Assembly (NCBI RefSeq): GCF_003635165.1
Contig: NZ_ML058605.1
Coordinates: 295,894 to 359,893 of the forward strand
From: Burkholderia sp. Nafp2/4-1b
GTDB taxonomy: Bacteria; Pseudomonadota; Gammaproteobacteria; Burkholderiales; Burkholderiaceae
Length of the DNA stretch: 64,000 bases
Reading direction: 5' to 3'
A model generated the notes under the pieces. It was not told where the DNA came from. It did no database searches and saw only the letters and a list, made by a program, of their open reading frames with translations. The position numbers and the translations under genes are program-made. This document shows positions 54,194 to 63,464 of this stretch, one piece after another. Within the stretch, counting starts at the first letter, position 1. Each line of letters opens with the position of its first letter.

Positions 54194-54877
54194 TTACGCG
54201 GGCTGCTGCGTGTTGAGGCGGCCGAACCACGCCGGCACGAGCGTGACCGCATCGTCGAGCGAGGCGAGCACGTGCAGGCTGAGCGCGACGATCTCGGGCG
54301 TCGGCGCCTTCAGGTCGGGCACGGTGACGACTGCCGCGCCGGCGCCGGCGGCGGACTGCGCGCCGAAGTCGCTGTCCTCGAACGCGACGCACGCGTGCGC
54401 CGGCACGCCGAGGCGTTCGGCCGCGAGCCGGTAGACGGCCGGGTCGGGCTTGCCGCGCGCGACTTCGTCGCCGCCGGCGATCGCGTGGAAGAACGGCAGC
54501 ACGCCGACCGCGTCGAGCCGCGCCCGGATCACGTCGCGCGCGGACGACGACGCGACCGCGCACGGAATGCCGGCCTGCGCGAGCGTCTCGAGCAGCGCAA
54601 GCGCGCCGGATTTCAGCGGGAACTTCGGATGCGGTTCGGGCGCGGCGAGTTGTTCGCGCACGCGGATGCGCACAGCGTCGAACGTGTCGGCGTTGCCGAT
54701 CAGGCGCGCGAGAATCACCTGGCCTTCGGCGAACGAGCGGCCGACGATCTGCAGGTAGTCGATCTCGGTCAGCGTGACGCCGTGGGCGTTCGACACGTCG
54801 ATCCACGTGTTCATGATGGTCCGCTCGGAATCGACGAGCAGGCCGTCCATGTCGAAGAGCGCGGCGGAGAAGGTCAT
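54194..54877 (-). CDS. HAD-superfamily phosphatase
   Basis: A 227-residue HAD hydrolase of the beta-phosphoglucomutase/GS1-like subgroup. Motif I FDMDGLLVDSE has the nucleophile Asp9 and acid/base Asp11; motif II is VASSSA; motif III is the Lys in RGKPDPAVYRLAAERL; motif IV is FEDSDFG. A helical cap spans about 18-85. Substrate is probably a small sugar phosphate or nucleotide but cannot be named. It ends near the convergent terminator and starts 103 bp from the argH end, so it may be read with argH only past a terminator. Confidence 0.88.
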   Translation of the reverse strand: MTFSAALFDMDGLLVDSERTIMNTWIDVSNAHGVTLTEIDYLQIVGRSFAEGQVILARLIGNADTFDAVRIRVREQLAAPEPHPKFPLKSGALALLETLAQAGIPCAVASSSARDVIRARLDAVGVLPFFHAIAGGDEVARGKPDPAVYRLAAERLGVPAHACVAFEDSDFGAQSAAGAGAAVVTVPDLKAPTPEIVALSLHVLASLDDAVTLVPAWFGRLNTQQPA

Positions 54878-54939
54878 CGGCGGTGTCCGGAAAGCGGGGA
54901 AATCGGGTAACGCGACGGGCGGCCCAGCGGCCGCCCGAA

Positions 54940-54967
54940 CGAAAAACGGACGCCGAAGGCGTCCGTC
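54940..54967 (-). terminator. terminator of argH
   Basis: Minus-strand stem ACGGACGCC, TTC, GGCGTCCGT followed by TTTTCG, 14 bp beyond the argH stop. Confidence 0.85.
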
Positions 54968-54980
54968 CGTGACGAAAGGC

Positions 54981-56390
54981 TTACTTGCCGAGCGCGGCGC
55001 GAGCGGCCTTGACCGCCGCACGCACCTGATCCGGCGCGGTGCCGCCCGGGTGATTGCGGCTCGCGACCGACCCTTCGAGCGTCAGGTAACTGAACACGTC
55101 GTCGCCGATCAGGTGCGCGACGTTCGGCAGTTCCTGTTTCATCTCGTCGAGCGTGAGATCGGCAAGGTCGATCCCGCGGTCGTCGCAGATCTTCACCGCG
55201 TGCGCGACGGCTTCGTGCGCGTCGCGGAACGGCAGCCCGCGCTTCACGAGGTAGTCGGCGAGGTCGGTGGCCGTCGAGAAGCCCTGCAGCGCGGCGGCGC
55301 GCATCGCGTCCGGCTTCACGGTGATGCCCGCGACCATCTCGGCGAAGATCCGCAGCGTGTCGGCGACGGTGTCGACCGTGTCGAACAGCGGTTCCTTGTC
55401 TTCCTGGTTGTCCTTGTTGTACGCGAGCGGCTGGCCCTTCATCAGCGTGAGGAGCGCCATCAGGTGACCGTTCACGCGGCCCGTCTTGCCGCGCGCGAGC
55501 TCGGGCACGTCCGGGTTCTTCTTCTGCGGCATGATCGAGCTGCCGGTGCAGAAGCGGTCGGCGATGTCGATGAAGCCCACGCGCGGGCTCATCCACAGCA
55601 CGAGTTCTTCGGAGAAGCGCGACACGTGCGTCATCACGAGTGCCGACGCCGCGGTGAATTCGATCGCGAAGTCGCGATCCGACACCGCGTCGAGCGAGTT
55701 CGCGCAGATGCCGTCGAAGCCGAGCGTCTTCGCGACCGCGTGGCGGTCGATCGGATAGCTGGTGCCGGCGAGCGCGGCCGCGCCGAGCGGCAGGCGGTTC
55801 ACCCGGGTGCGGCAGTCGCGCATGCGTTCCGCGTCGCGTGTGAACATCTCGACGTACGCGAGCAGGTGATGGCCGAACGTGACCGGCTGCGCGACCTGCA
55901 GGTGCGTGAAGCCCGGCATGATCGTGTCGGCGTTCGTCTCCGCGAGGTCGATCAGCGCGCCGCGCAGGTCGTTCAGCAGGCCGCCGATGCGGTCGATCTC
56001 GCCGCGCAGCCACAGACGGATGTCGGTCGCGACCTGGTCGTTGCGTGAGCGGCCCGTATGCAGGCGCTTGCCGGCGTCGCCGATCAGCGCGGTCAGGCGC
56101 GCCTCGATGTTCAGGTGGACGTCCTCGAGATCCAGCTGCCATTCGAATTCGCCGCGCTCGATCTCGCCCTTGATCTGCGTCATCCCGCGCTCGATCGCGG
56201 CGAGGTCGTCGGCGCTGATGATCTTCTGCGCCGCGAGCATGCTCGCGTGCGCGAGCGAGCCGGCGATGTCGACGAGCGCGAGGCGCTTGTCGAAAAACAC
56301 CGACGACGTGTAGCGCTTGACCAGCTCCGACATCGGTTCCGAGAAGCGGGCCGACCAGGCCTCGCCCTTTTTGTGCAGTTGGGACGTCAT
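54981..56390 (-). CDS. argH: argininosuccinate lyase
   Basis: A 469-residue lyase, last step of arginine synthesis (argininosuccinate to arginine and fumarate). The superfamily signature [12 protein letters not shown] is near residues 278-290 and carries the catalytic Ser region; [10 protein letters not shown] and [13 protein letters not shown] are the other conserved segments. Full length. The ATG at 56390 (MTSQLHKKG) has a weak ribosome site. It is a single gene; the usher gene starts its own unit upstream. Confidence 0.95.
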   Translation of the reverse strand: MTSQLHKKGEAWSARFSEPMSELVKRYTSSVFFDKRLALVDIAGSLAHASMLAAQKIISADDLAAIERGMTQIKGEIERGEFEWQLDLEDVHLNIEARLTALIGDAGKRLHTGRSRNDQVATDIRLWLRGEIDRIGGLLNDLRGALIDLAETNADTIMPGFTHLQVAQPVTFGHHLLAYVEMFTRDAERMRDCRTRVNRLPLGAAALAGTSYPIDRHAVAKTLGFDGICANSLDAVSDRDFAIEFTAASALVMTHVSRFSEELVLWMSPRVGFIDIADRFCTGSSIMPQKKNPDVPELARGKTGRVNGHLMALLTLMKGQPLAYNKDNQEDKEPLFDTVDTVADTLRIFAEMVAGITVKPDAMRAAALQGFSTATDLADYLVKRGLPFRDAHEAVAHAVKICDDRGIDLADLTLDEMKQELPNVAHLIGDDVFSYLTLEGSVASRNHPGGTAPDQVRAAVKAARAALGK

Positions 56391-56503
56391 GGCGATTCTT
56401 CGAAGGGGAGTTTGGGCGGCCGTGCGCCGCCGAGGGAATCCCGCGATTCTAACATTCGCGGGGCCGGCGGCCGGCGCGCGCGTCGGCGGGGAACCGGCGC
56501 GGC

Positions 56504-58927
56504 CTACCGCGGGCGGCAGGTCAGCGGCCCGATCCGCGGCAGCGTGCCGTCGTCCGGCCGCCGGTACGCGAACGCGACCTCGCAGGCGCGTTCGCCGCCG
56601 GAAATCTCGAGGTGATTGTCCGCGCCGAGGCCGTCGACGAAGGTCAGGCCGTCGTAGCCGACGATCGTGCGCTGGCCGCTTTCGACGTGGCGAACCTCGA
56701 GCCCGGCCGGCAGCGGCGTGCCGTCCGGCGCGCGCAGCGCGATCGACGCGGCGCTGTAGCGTGTCACGGCGAAGTGTGCGAGCACGCCCGAGCGCGCCTG
56801 CGGCACGACGTCGAGCGTCGTGTCGGCGATGCGGGCGTCGGCGGGCAGCGCGGTGCCGTCGATCGCGACGCGATTGCTCTGGTACGCATTCAGGTCCGGG
56901 ACGAGCAGGTAACCGGCCCGGTCGGTCTCGCCGATCAGCCGGTTCTGGTGCAGCACGGGCACGCGCCCGGTGTCGGTCGAGACGAGCGCGAAGCCGTCGT
57001 CGACCCGGCGGGCGGTCATCAGCCGGCCGTCCATCAGCACGAGCGCGCCCGTGACGTCGACCGACGCGTTGCCGCGCCCGTCGAACGATTGCGCGAGCAG
57101 CGTGACCTGGCCGGCGCGGCCGAGATACTGCAACTGCCCCTGCGCGTAGCGCATGCCCGCGTTGGCGCCCGCCTGTACGTTCCAGCCCACGCCGCCGCCG
57201 TAGTCGGGCGGCCGCGACGCGTTCAGCGTGTAGGTCGAGTCGCCGTTCTGCCGCCCGGCGTTCGCCGAGACCGACGTGGTGCCGCCGAGCCCGACGCTCA
57301 GGCTCACGAAGAAGCCGCGCGTATCGCGTTGCCGGAAATCCTGGAAGCCGCTGAAGGCGATCGACGTGAGCCCGCCGAGATTGACCAGGTACGCGATCGA
57401 GCCGATCCGCGACGCGGCGATGCCCGGATACTTGAGGCCGAGATAGCTGAACGACAGCGTCTGCGCGCGCAGGAACGGGAACGACACCGTGATGCGGTCG
57501 GTGGCCCGCGAGACCGGCACGCCTGCGCGGCTGCCGAGGTCGCCGTAGTCGCCGAAGACCCGCAGCGTCTGCGCATCGATCGAGAAGCGCGGCGTCACGT
57601 ACTGGTAGCCGACGCCGGCCTGCACGCCCGTGCGGCCCGGCGCGCTGAGCGCCAGCGACGCGTTTGCCACGCCGCGTTCGCCGAGCCGCGCGAGCGCAGC
57701 GGCGCCGGCGTTGTAGACGCCGGCCGTCGCTTCCGCGTGCGCCTCGACGGTCAGCCGCTCGCTGATGCCGTAGCGCAGCGAGCCGCTTGCGGCCGGCGTG
57801 CGCGCGTAGTGGAACGAATCGTCGCCGTACGCGCGACGCAGGAAGCCGGCTTCCGCCGAATAGCTGGCGAGGCCGGGCGCGAGCAGGCGCGGATCGACGT
57901 ACAGCGGAATGGTCGTCGCGATCGAGCGGCCGAGCGCGTCGCGCGTGACGACCGTTGCGTTGCCCGCGCCGGTGATCCCGGGCACGCTGTTGATCACGAA
58001 GGGCCCGCTCGGCAGGTCGCCGCTGAACTGGCGCACGTTGTTCACGTACAGGTCGACCGAAGTCGGCACGACCGCGCTGCCGGACAGCGCCGGCACCGGA
58101 AACGTGACGAGGTCGGGGCGCAGGCCGAAATTGCTGCGCCACTGCACGCCGCCGAGGCGCAGCGAGCGGGTCCATGACAACGACGACGAAATCGTGTCGC
58201 CGATCTGGGTCGTCGTGAGCGTGCCGGGGTTCGAGTGGCTCCACGACGTGTCGTAGCGCACATAGCGCCGGCGCTCGTCGTACAGGTACGCGATGCCCGT
58301 GCTGCTGAATACGCCGGCCGGATCGAAATAGCGCGCCTCGCTCCAGACCGCGAGCGGCGCATGCGGGATGGTTTGCGCGTAGGCGTCGTAGTTCAGCACG
58401 AAGCCGCGCCCGGACGTGGCCGGCGGCGCGGCGGCGAGCGCGCGCGTGTCGAACGTGTGCGGGATGCGCAGCGCGTCGGGCACGCTCAGGTCGACCGTCT
58501 GCCGACCCGCGTCGTAGTCGTAGCGCAGCCCCGCGAGCGTATCGAGCGCGACGAGGGCGTTCGACGGCTCGCGCGTACGGTTGCCGGTCGCGATGCCCAG
58601 GTCGTTCAGGTCGGCGGATGCTGCGTACAGCCGCCCGTCGATTTGCTGAAAGCGCGCGATGCGGTGGGTCGGCGCGCCGTTGAGCGACACGTCGAGAAAC
58701 AGCGTGCCGGCCGCGGGCGCGGGCCCGGACATGGGCTCAGAAGCGGGCGCAGAAGTTTGCGCAGAAGTTTGCGCAGGCGGGGGCGTGGCTGTCGCTGGCA
58801 CCGTCTGCGCGCGTGCGCTGCCCGCGTGCAGCGCCAGCGCAATGGCCAATGCCAATGCCGCGGCGGGCCGGGCGGCGCGCGCGGGGCACGCAGCCCGGAG
58901 GGCCGTGCTCGTCGTCGGAACGGGCAA
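56504..58927 (-). CDS. fimbrial usher, Csu-type (FimD/PapC family)
   Basis: An 807-residue outer membrane usher. Signal peptide about 1-40 ([18 protein letters not shown]). An N-terminal chaperone-binding domain, the long beta-barrel with plug ([20 protein letters not shown] around 290-310) and C-terminal domains ([15 protein letters not shown] onward) are seen. The start is TTG at 58927 with a good GGAGG about 11 nt before; no ATG is in frame. The last gene of subunit-chaperone-usher, 24 bp after the chaperone. Short for a FimD (about 850) but fitting for archaic CsuD-like ushers. Confidence 0.9.
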   Translation of the reverse strand: MPVPTTSTALRAACPARAARPAAALALAIALALHAGSARAQTVPATATPPPAQTSAQTSAPASEPMSGPAPAAGTLFLDVSLNGAPTHRIARFQQIDGRLYAASADLNDLGIATGNRTREPSNALVALDTLAGLRYDYDAGRQTVDLSVPDALRIPHTFDTRALAAAPPATSGRGFVLNYDAYAQTIPHAPLAVWSEARYFDPAGVFSSTGIAYLYDERRRYVRYDTSWSHSNPGTLTTTQIGDTISSSLSWTRSLRLGGVQWRSNFGLRPDLVTFPVPALSGSAVVPTSVDLYVNNVRQFSGDLPSGPFVINSVPGITGAGNATVVTRDALGRSIATTIPLYVDPRLLAPGLASYSAEAGFLRRAYGDDSFHYARTPAASGSLRYGISERLTVEAHAEATAGVYNAGAAALARLGERGVANASLALSAPGRTGVQAGVGYQYVTPRFSIDAQTLRVFGDYGDLGSRAGVPVSRATDRITVSFPFLRAQTLSFSYLGLKYPGIAASRIGSIAYLVNLGGLTSIAFSGFQDFRQRDTRGFFVSLSVGLGGTTSVSANAGRQNGDSTYTLNASRPPDYGGGVGWNVQAGANAGMRYAQGQLQYLGRAGQVTLLAQSFDGRGNASVDVTGALVLMDGRLMTARRVDDGFALVSTDTGRVPVLHQNRLIGETDRAGYLLVPDLNAYQSNRVAIDGTALPADARIADTTLDVVPQARSGVLAHFAVTRYSAASIALRAPDGTPLPAGLEVRHVESGQRTIVGYDGLTFVDGLGADNHLEISGGERACEVAFAYRRPDDGTLPRIGPLTCRPR

Positions 58928-58951
58928 CGTCGTACGATCCTCCGGCGTGGA

Positions 58952-59665
58952 TCAGGGCGGTGTCAGCCGGGCGTCGACCGGCTGCGCGTTGACGGTCGCC
59001 TGGATCCTGACGAGTGCCGCCGCGTCCGCATTCAGCTTCAGCGGCCAGCGGCGCGTGCTGCCGGCGAGCGCGTAGCCGAGCAGGCCGCCCGTGACGTCAT
59101 GCACGGTGCCGCGCGCGTCGACGAGCCGCACCGCGGAAATCTGCGCGCGCCGTCCGCCCCGGTTGTCGACCGCGAGCCGCATGCCGGACGCGTCGCGCTC
59201 GACGCGCCAGTCGAGGCGCGGCGATGCCTGCGCGCCCTCGGGCTGGATGCAGACGGGCACGGAATAGCGCAGCCGGATCGTGACGCCGTTCTCGACCGGC
59301 GTGCCGGGCGCGGGCAGTTCGTCGATCAGCACGCGATAGCACTCTTCGGCGGCCGGTGTGCCACGCCCCGTGCGCACGAGCCGGATCAACTGCTCGGCGT
59401 TCGCGCCGATCCGCAGCATAGGCGGCGACGCGGCGAGCGTATCGGTCGGCGTCATCACGTCGTCGCCGTGTTCCTGCGTCCAGCGATACGCGCGGACCTG
59501 GCCGTAGATCGGCTGCCCGCCCGAATTGCTGAGCGTCATGGTCGCGGCGGACGCCGACGGCGGCAGCTCGATCGTCACGGGCATGATCTGCAGCGTGGCG
59601 GCACATGCGGCCGCGGAAGCCAATGCGAGGCACAGCGCGCTCAACGCGCGCGGGATCGATGCCAC
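58952..59665 (-). CDS. pilus assembly chaperone, Csu-type (CsuC-like)
   Basis: A 237-residue periplasmic chaperone. Signal peptide about 1-22. The PapD-type N-domain has LPPSASAATMTLSNSGGQPI and VRAYRWTQEHGDD; EECYRVLIDELP and YSVPVCIQPEG carry two cysteines that can form the disulfide seen in archaic chaperones. The C-domain ends QPVDARLTPP. The start is GTG at 59665, 6 bp after the subunit stop with no strong ribosome site, so translation should be coupled. It caps pilus subunits by donor-strand complementation and hands them to the usher. Confidence 0.88.
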   Translation of the reverse strand: MASIPRALSALCLALASAAACAATLQIMPVTIELPPSASAATMTLSNSGGQPIYGQVRAYRWTQEHGDDVMTPTDTLAASPPMLRIGANAEQLIRLVRTGRGTPAAEECYRVLIDELPAPGTPVENGVTIRLRYSVPVCIQPEGAQASPRLDWRVERDASGMRLAVDNRGGRRAQISAVRLVDARGTVHDVTGGLLGYALAGSTRRWPLKLNADAAALVRIQATVNAQPVDARLTPP

Positions 59666-59671
59666 GGCGCG

Positions 59672-60208
59672 TCAGAAGTAGACGGTAGCGGTGACGGCGG
59701 CCTGGTAGGTGTCGGGCTTCGGCGTCGCTTGCGCGGGCACCTGGCCGTACACGTTCAGCACTTGCGCCGAGCCGGTGCCGGTGCCGCCGACCGTGTCGGT
59801 GCCCTGGGTGTTGCCCCAGATCGTCGAGTGGCCCGCGTCCTGGTAGAGCTGGTAGCCGACCGTGGTGCTGGTATTTCCGCTCGTGGTACCGCTCATCAGC
59901 CGGCTGGCGACCGTTGAGCCGCTGACCCCGCCGGCGTCGAGTCCGACGTTGTACGGCGTCGAGTTCGAGCAGGTGACGGAGACCGTGGTCTGCTGGTTGA
60001 GCGCGGACGCGAGCACGCCGGACGTGCCGAATGCAAGCGGGTTCGCGGCGATCGTGCAGTTCGCCTGGATCGTGAGCGTGACGTTGAATTGCGCGGTGGC
60101 CGTGCCGTTCAAATAGACTGCGGCAAGGGTGACGGGCTGCAGCGCGGGCGCGAATGCGAAAGCGGCCGCGAGCATGGCTGAAATAACACGACGTCGGGAA
60201 TCGTTCAT
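59672..60208 (-). CDS. spore coat protein U (SCPU) domain pilin, CsuA/B-like
   Basis: A 178-residue pilin. Signal peptide about 1-29. The N-terminal strand TATAQFNVTLTIQANCTI should be the donor strand. Two cysteines, Cys51 and Cys80, likely bond. SCPU features are YQLYQDAGHSTIWGN and QVLNVYGQVPAQATPKPDTY, ending with the beta strand AAVTATVYF. It is the only single-domain subunit in the cluster, so it is probably the major shaft pilin. AGGAG precedes the ATG at 60208. Lost relatives CsuA and CsuB are not present. Confidence 0.88.
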   Translation of the reverse strand: MNDSRRRVISAMLAAAFAFAPALQPVTLAAVYLNGTATAQFNVTLTIQANCTIAANPLAFGTSGVLASALNQQTTVSVTCSNSTPYNVGLDAGGVSGSTVASRLMSGTTSGNTSTTVGYQLYQDAGHSTIWGNTQGTDTVGGTGTGSAQVLNVYGQVPAQATPKPDTYQAAVTATVYF

Positions 60209-60396
60209 TATGATTATCTCCTGCCGTTCAAGGGGTCGCCCGGCCGCGGAGTGCCCGCCGCGTGGTCTTTCGCCGGTCGCCGTTACCGCTCTGTCGCTGG
60301 TGGAAGACTACTCCACGGGTTCGGTCGCGCGCAATGGAGAAAACGCCGACGCGGCGTGCGTTGTCCGGGGTTCCGGACGGATTTCCATCGGTGTGT

Positions 60397-60410
60397 TTGA
60401 CATGGATCAA
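60397..60410. promoter_or_regulatory. FNR/Anr/Dnr-type binding site in pilus divergent region
   Basis: TTGAC-ATGG-ATCAA, 9 of 10 bases of the FNR-type dyad TTGAT-N4-ATCAA (TTGAC is accepted by Dnr/Nnr-type regulators). It sits 97 bp before the tip gene and 189 bp before the subunit gene, inside the only control region of the pilus cluster (60209-60506, 298 bp, no gene otherwise). I infer oxygen- or nitric-oxide-dependent control; no regulator gene for it is in the window. Confidence 0.6.
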
Positions 60411-60506
60411 GTAACAGTGCGAACGATCGATGCGCGGACGGATACGATGAGGGCGCGGCCCGGGCCGCGAACCCGGTCGGGCAGACGAGTCTTTTCGGGG
60501 AAATGC

Positions 60507-61502
60507 ATGGCGGATGACGGATTCGACCTGGCGCGCCGCTGGCTGCGCGCGCTCGCGTACCTGCTGCTGGCCGCGCTGCTCGGCATGCCGTGGATGCCGG
60601 CTCGCGCGGACACCTGTTCGGTGACGCCGCCGGTGCCGAGCTTCGGCTCGGTCAGCCCGATCACGCAGCAAGCCTATACGACGACCAGCACGATGACCGT
60701 GAGTTGCACGTGGGACGTGCTGAGCCTGAACACCGGTGTGCTCGTGTGCGTGAACCTCGGCGGCACGAGCCCGCGTTACCTGGCGAACGGGACGAACCAG
60801 ATGCAGTACGACCTGTATCAGGACGCGGGCTATTCGCAGCCATGGGGTGCCGTCGGCACCGGCACGACGCCGATCTCCGTGTCGTTGACGAAGCCGGTGC
60901 TCGGCACATCGGCGAGTACCAATGTGACCATCTACGGCCGCATTGCGTCGAACCAGCCGGCCGTGCCGACCGTGAACAATGCGAGCACGATCTATACGCA
61001 GAGCTTCAGCGGCAACCAGGCTGCCTACAGCTTCAGCTTTTCGCTGCTCGGCGTGCTGCCGACACCGTGCGCGTCGCAGTCGACGGCCGGCACGATGACG
61101 GTTACCTCGACCGCCACCGTCATCAACAACTGCATCATCAGCGCGACCGGCGTGGCGTTTCCGCCGGCGGGCGTGCTGGCGTCCGCGCTGACCGCGAACG
61201 GCTCGATCAGTGCGCGATGCACGAACGGCGATGCATTCCAGATTGCGTTGAACGGCGGCGCGAGCGGCAGTGTCGCCGCGCGCACGATGCTGCGCACGGG
61301 CGGCGGCTCGGTCAGCTATCAGCTCTATCAGGACAGCGGCTTCACGACGCCGTGGGGCGACGGCAGCGGCGGCACGTCGATGGCGACCGGAACCGGGAGC
61401 GGGTTCGCGCAGGCCATCGCGATATACGGGCGCGTCCCCGCGCAGGCGACGCCGGCGCCCGGCAACTACAGCGACACCATCACCGCAACGATCAGCTTCT
61501 GA
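60507..61502 (+). CDS. two-domain SCPU tip adhesin, CsuE-like
   Basis: A 331-residue exported protein. Signal peptide about 1-34 (cleavage near PARAD). Two SCPU domains: about 35-185 (YDLYQDAGYSQPWGAV, YGRIASNQPAV) and about 195-331 (YQLYQDSGFTTPWGDGSGG, YGRVPAQATPAPGNYSD, ending ITATISF). Two-domain SCPU proteins form the tip of archaic pili. The ATG at 60507 has GGGGAA upstream. Transcribed away from the other pilus genes, unlike the usual single-strand csu operon. Ends 18 bp before the convergent XRE gene. Confidence 0.85.
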   Translation: MADDGFDLARRWLRALAYLLLAALLGMPWMPARADTCSVTPPVPSFGSVSPITQQAYTTTSTMTVSCTWDVLSLNTGVLVCVNLGGTSPRYLANGTNQMQYDLYQDAGYSQPWGAVGTGTTPISVSLTKPVLGTSASTNVTIYGRIASNQPAVPTVNNASTIYTQSFSGNQAAYSFSFSLLGVLPTPCASQSTAGTMTVTSTATVINNCIISATGVAFPPAGVLASALTANGSISARCTNGDAFQIALNGGASGSVAARTMLRTGGGSVSYQLYQDSGFTTPWGDGSGGTSMATGTGSGFAQAIAIYGRVPAQATPAPGNYSDTITATISF

Positions 61503-61520
61503 GTCAGCTTCTGAGCTGCG

Positions 61521-62330
61521 TCAGTCGCGCACCAGCACCACGAGCTTCAGATCCTCGCGATGTGCGGGTTTCAGCGTGATCTGCTGGTACACGACGCGGC
61601 CGTCGGCCTGATGGTCGAATTCGCGCAGGCCGCCTTCGCGCTCGAACACGTCCTGCGACGCCCAGTATTGCGCGAACGCGTCGCTGCCGGCCATCAGCGC
61701 GTCGATCAGCGCGCGGGTCGGCGCATCGGCGAGGTGGCGGATCGAATCGGCGCGGAATTCGGCTGCAAGCCGCCGCGCGCGGGTTTCCCAGTCGACGATC
61801 AGCGTGCGCGCGGCGGGGGCCATGAACGTGAAGCGCAGCAGGTTGCGATCGTGCTCGCCGTCGAGCCAGCCGGTGAAGAGTGCGGCGGCCGGCGCGTTCC
61901 AGGCGAGCGCATTCCATTGGCGGTCGAGCACGTACGCGGGCGTCGCGATCGCGGCGACGGTCGCCGCGAGTGTTGGCGGCAGGTCGCCGGCCGCGACGTC
62001 GGGCTCGGTCGGGTCGCGCTGCGCGGCCAGCTCGAACAGGTACGCGCGCTCCGCCTTCGACAACTGCAGCGCGACCGCGATCCGCGCGAGCGCGTCGGCC
62101 GATGCCGACACCGGGCGGCCCTGCTCGATCCACGTGTACCAGGTCGGGCTGACGCCGCACAGCTGCGCGACTTCCTCGCGCCGCAGCCCCGGCGTGCGGC
62201 GCCGCGGGCCGGGCGGCAGGCCGACGGCCTGTGGCGACAGCCGTTCGCGATGCGCGCGGATGAATTCGCCGAGCGCGCGGGCGGGTGTGGCGTCGAGCGG
62301 TGGGGTCGGGGCGGAGGACGGCTGGCTCAT
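61521..62330 (-). CDS. XRE-family regulator with MmyB-like ligand domain
   Basis: A 269-residue regulator. HTH at about 48-73 (GLRREEVAQLCGVSPTWYTW) followed by the MmyB-like domain (about 115-265) with RQWNALAWNAPAAALF, LRFTFMAP, FRADSIRHLAD and LREFDHQADGRVVYQQITL; this domain binds fatty acid-like or other small ligands in relatives. ATG at 62330. It is divergent from a methyltransferase gene and shares a perfect palindrome with it, so it probably regulates itself and that gene. Confidence 0.9.
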   Translation of the reverse strand: MSQPSSAPTPPLDATPARALGEFIRAHRERLSPQAVGLPPGPRRRTPGLRREEVAQLCGVSPTWYTWIEQGRPVSASADALARIAVALQLSKAERAYLFELAAQRDPTEPDVAAGDLPPTLAATVAAIATPAYVLDRQWNALAWNAPAAALFTGWLDGEHDRNLLRFTFMAPAARTLIVDWETRARRLAAEFRADSIRHLADAPTRALIDALMAGSDAFAQYWASQDVFEREGGLREFDHQADGRVVYQQITLKPAHREDLKLVVLVRD

Positions 62331-62454
62331 GCGGAAACGGCGGAAGCGACTGAAACGGCGAAAAAGGGCGCGGGATGCGCGACGAAGATCGGGAAGCGAT
62401 CAGGCAACGCTCGGCCAACGATTGCCCGACGATCAGGCAGGTGTAACAAATACC

Positions 62455-62499
62455 AGAATAACTGCTTAACTTGTACTGGTACAAGCGCGGCCCTATTGT
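62455..62499. promoter_or_regulatory. shared operator and divergent promoters, XRE / methyltransferase
   Basis: A perfect palindrome CTTGTAC-TG-GTACAAG (62470-62485). On the plus strand TTGTAC (62471-62476) has a 17-nt spacer to TATTGT (62494-62499). On the minus strand the mirror TTGTAC has an 18-nt spacer to TATTCT (62460-62455). One dimer bound at the palindrome would cover both -35 boxes. I infer it is the XRE operator; the -10/-35 matches are only moderate (3-4 of 6). Confidence 0.6.
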
Positions 62500-62554
62500 A
62501 GCGATTCGCGCGCTGGCAGGCAGCGGGCGCCTCACTAAAAAGAAGGAGCGAACG

Positions 62555-63307
62555 ATGAAACACCACGACCAGGTCGCCGACGCATTCGGCACGATGGCCG
62601 CCGCCTACCTGACGAGCACGGTCCACGCGACGGGCGCCGACCTGCAGGCGCTGGCCGACGCGATGCGCGCGGCGCCCGAAGCGGCGGTGCTCGATCTCGG
62701 CTGCGGCGCCGGCCACGCGAGCTTCGCGGTCGCGCCGCACGTGCGCGACGTGGTCGCCTACGATCTCGCCGCGCCGATGCTCGCGACCGTCGAGGCCGCC
62801 GCGCGCGAGCGCGGGCTCGCGAACATCCGCACGCAGCAGGGCCCGGCCGAGCGGCTGCCGTTCGACGCGGGCACGTTCGACTGGGTGGTGAGCCGGATGA
62901 GCGCGCACCACTGGCACGACGTGCGCGCGGCGCTCGCCGAAGTGCGGCGCGTGCTGAAGCCGGGCGGCCGCGTGCTGATGATCGACATCGCGGGCAACGA
63001 CCATCCGCTGCTCGATACGTATTTGCAGGCGGCCGAGGTGCTGCGCGATGCGTCGCACGTGCGTGACTACCGTGCCGACGAATGGCTCGCGATGTTCCGC
63101 GACGCCGGGTTCGACGCGCACGTGCAGAGCCGCTGGCGCCTGCCGATCGACTTCGATACGTGGGTCGAGCGGATCCGCACGCCGGCCGACAGCGTCGCGG
63201 GCATCCATGCGCTGTGGGCGCATGCGCCCGACGAGGTGCGCGGCTACTACGCGGTGCAGCCGGACGGCTCGTTCGAGCACGATGCGCTGCTGATCGACGC
63301 GCATTGA
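62555..63307 (+). CDS. class I SAM-dependent methyltransferase
   Basis: A 250-residue enzyme with the Ubie/Methyltransf_11 pattern. Motif I VLDLGCGAGH is at 45-54; AYDLAAPMLATVEAAARERG follows; motif III region VVSRMSAHHWHDVRAALAEV; then LKPGGRVLMIDIAG. Full-length, no signal peptide. AGAAGGAG precedes the ATG at 62555. The target may be a small molecule; it is not a quinone-pathway gene by context. It is probably repressed by the divergent XRE regulator. Confidence 0.9.
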   Translation: MKHHDQVADAFGTMAAAYLTSTVHATGADLQALADAMRAAPEAAVLDLGCGAGHASFAVAPHVRDVVAYDLAAPMLATVEAAARERGLANIRTQQGPAERLPFDAGTFDWVVSRMSAHHWHDVRAALAEVRRVLKPGGRVLMIDIAGNDHPLLDTYLQAAEVLRDASHVRDYRADEWLAMFRDAGFDAHVQSRWRLPIDFDTWVERIRTPADSVAGIHALWAHAPDEVRGYYAVQPDGSFEHDALLIDAH

Positions 63308-63371
63308 GCGGAGCGTGCGTGCGCGGCGGCCCGCGTGCCGTCGTGCCGTCGTGCAACTCCATGCGAACATG

Positions 63372-63412
63372 AAAAAAGCCGCGCTACGCTGGGTTGCGTA
63401 GCGCGGCTTTCG
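63372..63412. terminator. bidirectional terminator methyltransferase/ppc
   Basis: Perfect 15-bp stem AAAGCCGCGCTACGC, TGGGTT, GCGTAGCGCGGCTTT with an A-run on the left (minus-strand T-run). It ends ppc and the methyltransferase gene. Confidence 0.92.
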
Positions 63413-63464
63413 TGTCGCGAGGCGAGCGCGGCGCGCGGCCGTACTGCTCCGCGCCGCGCACGGA

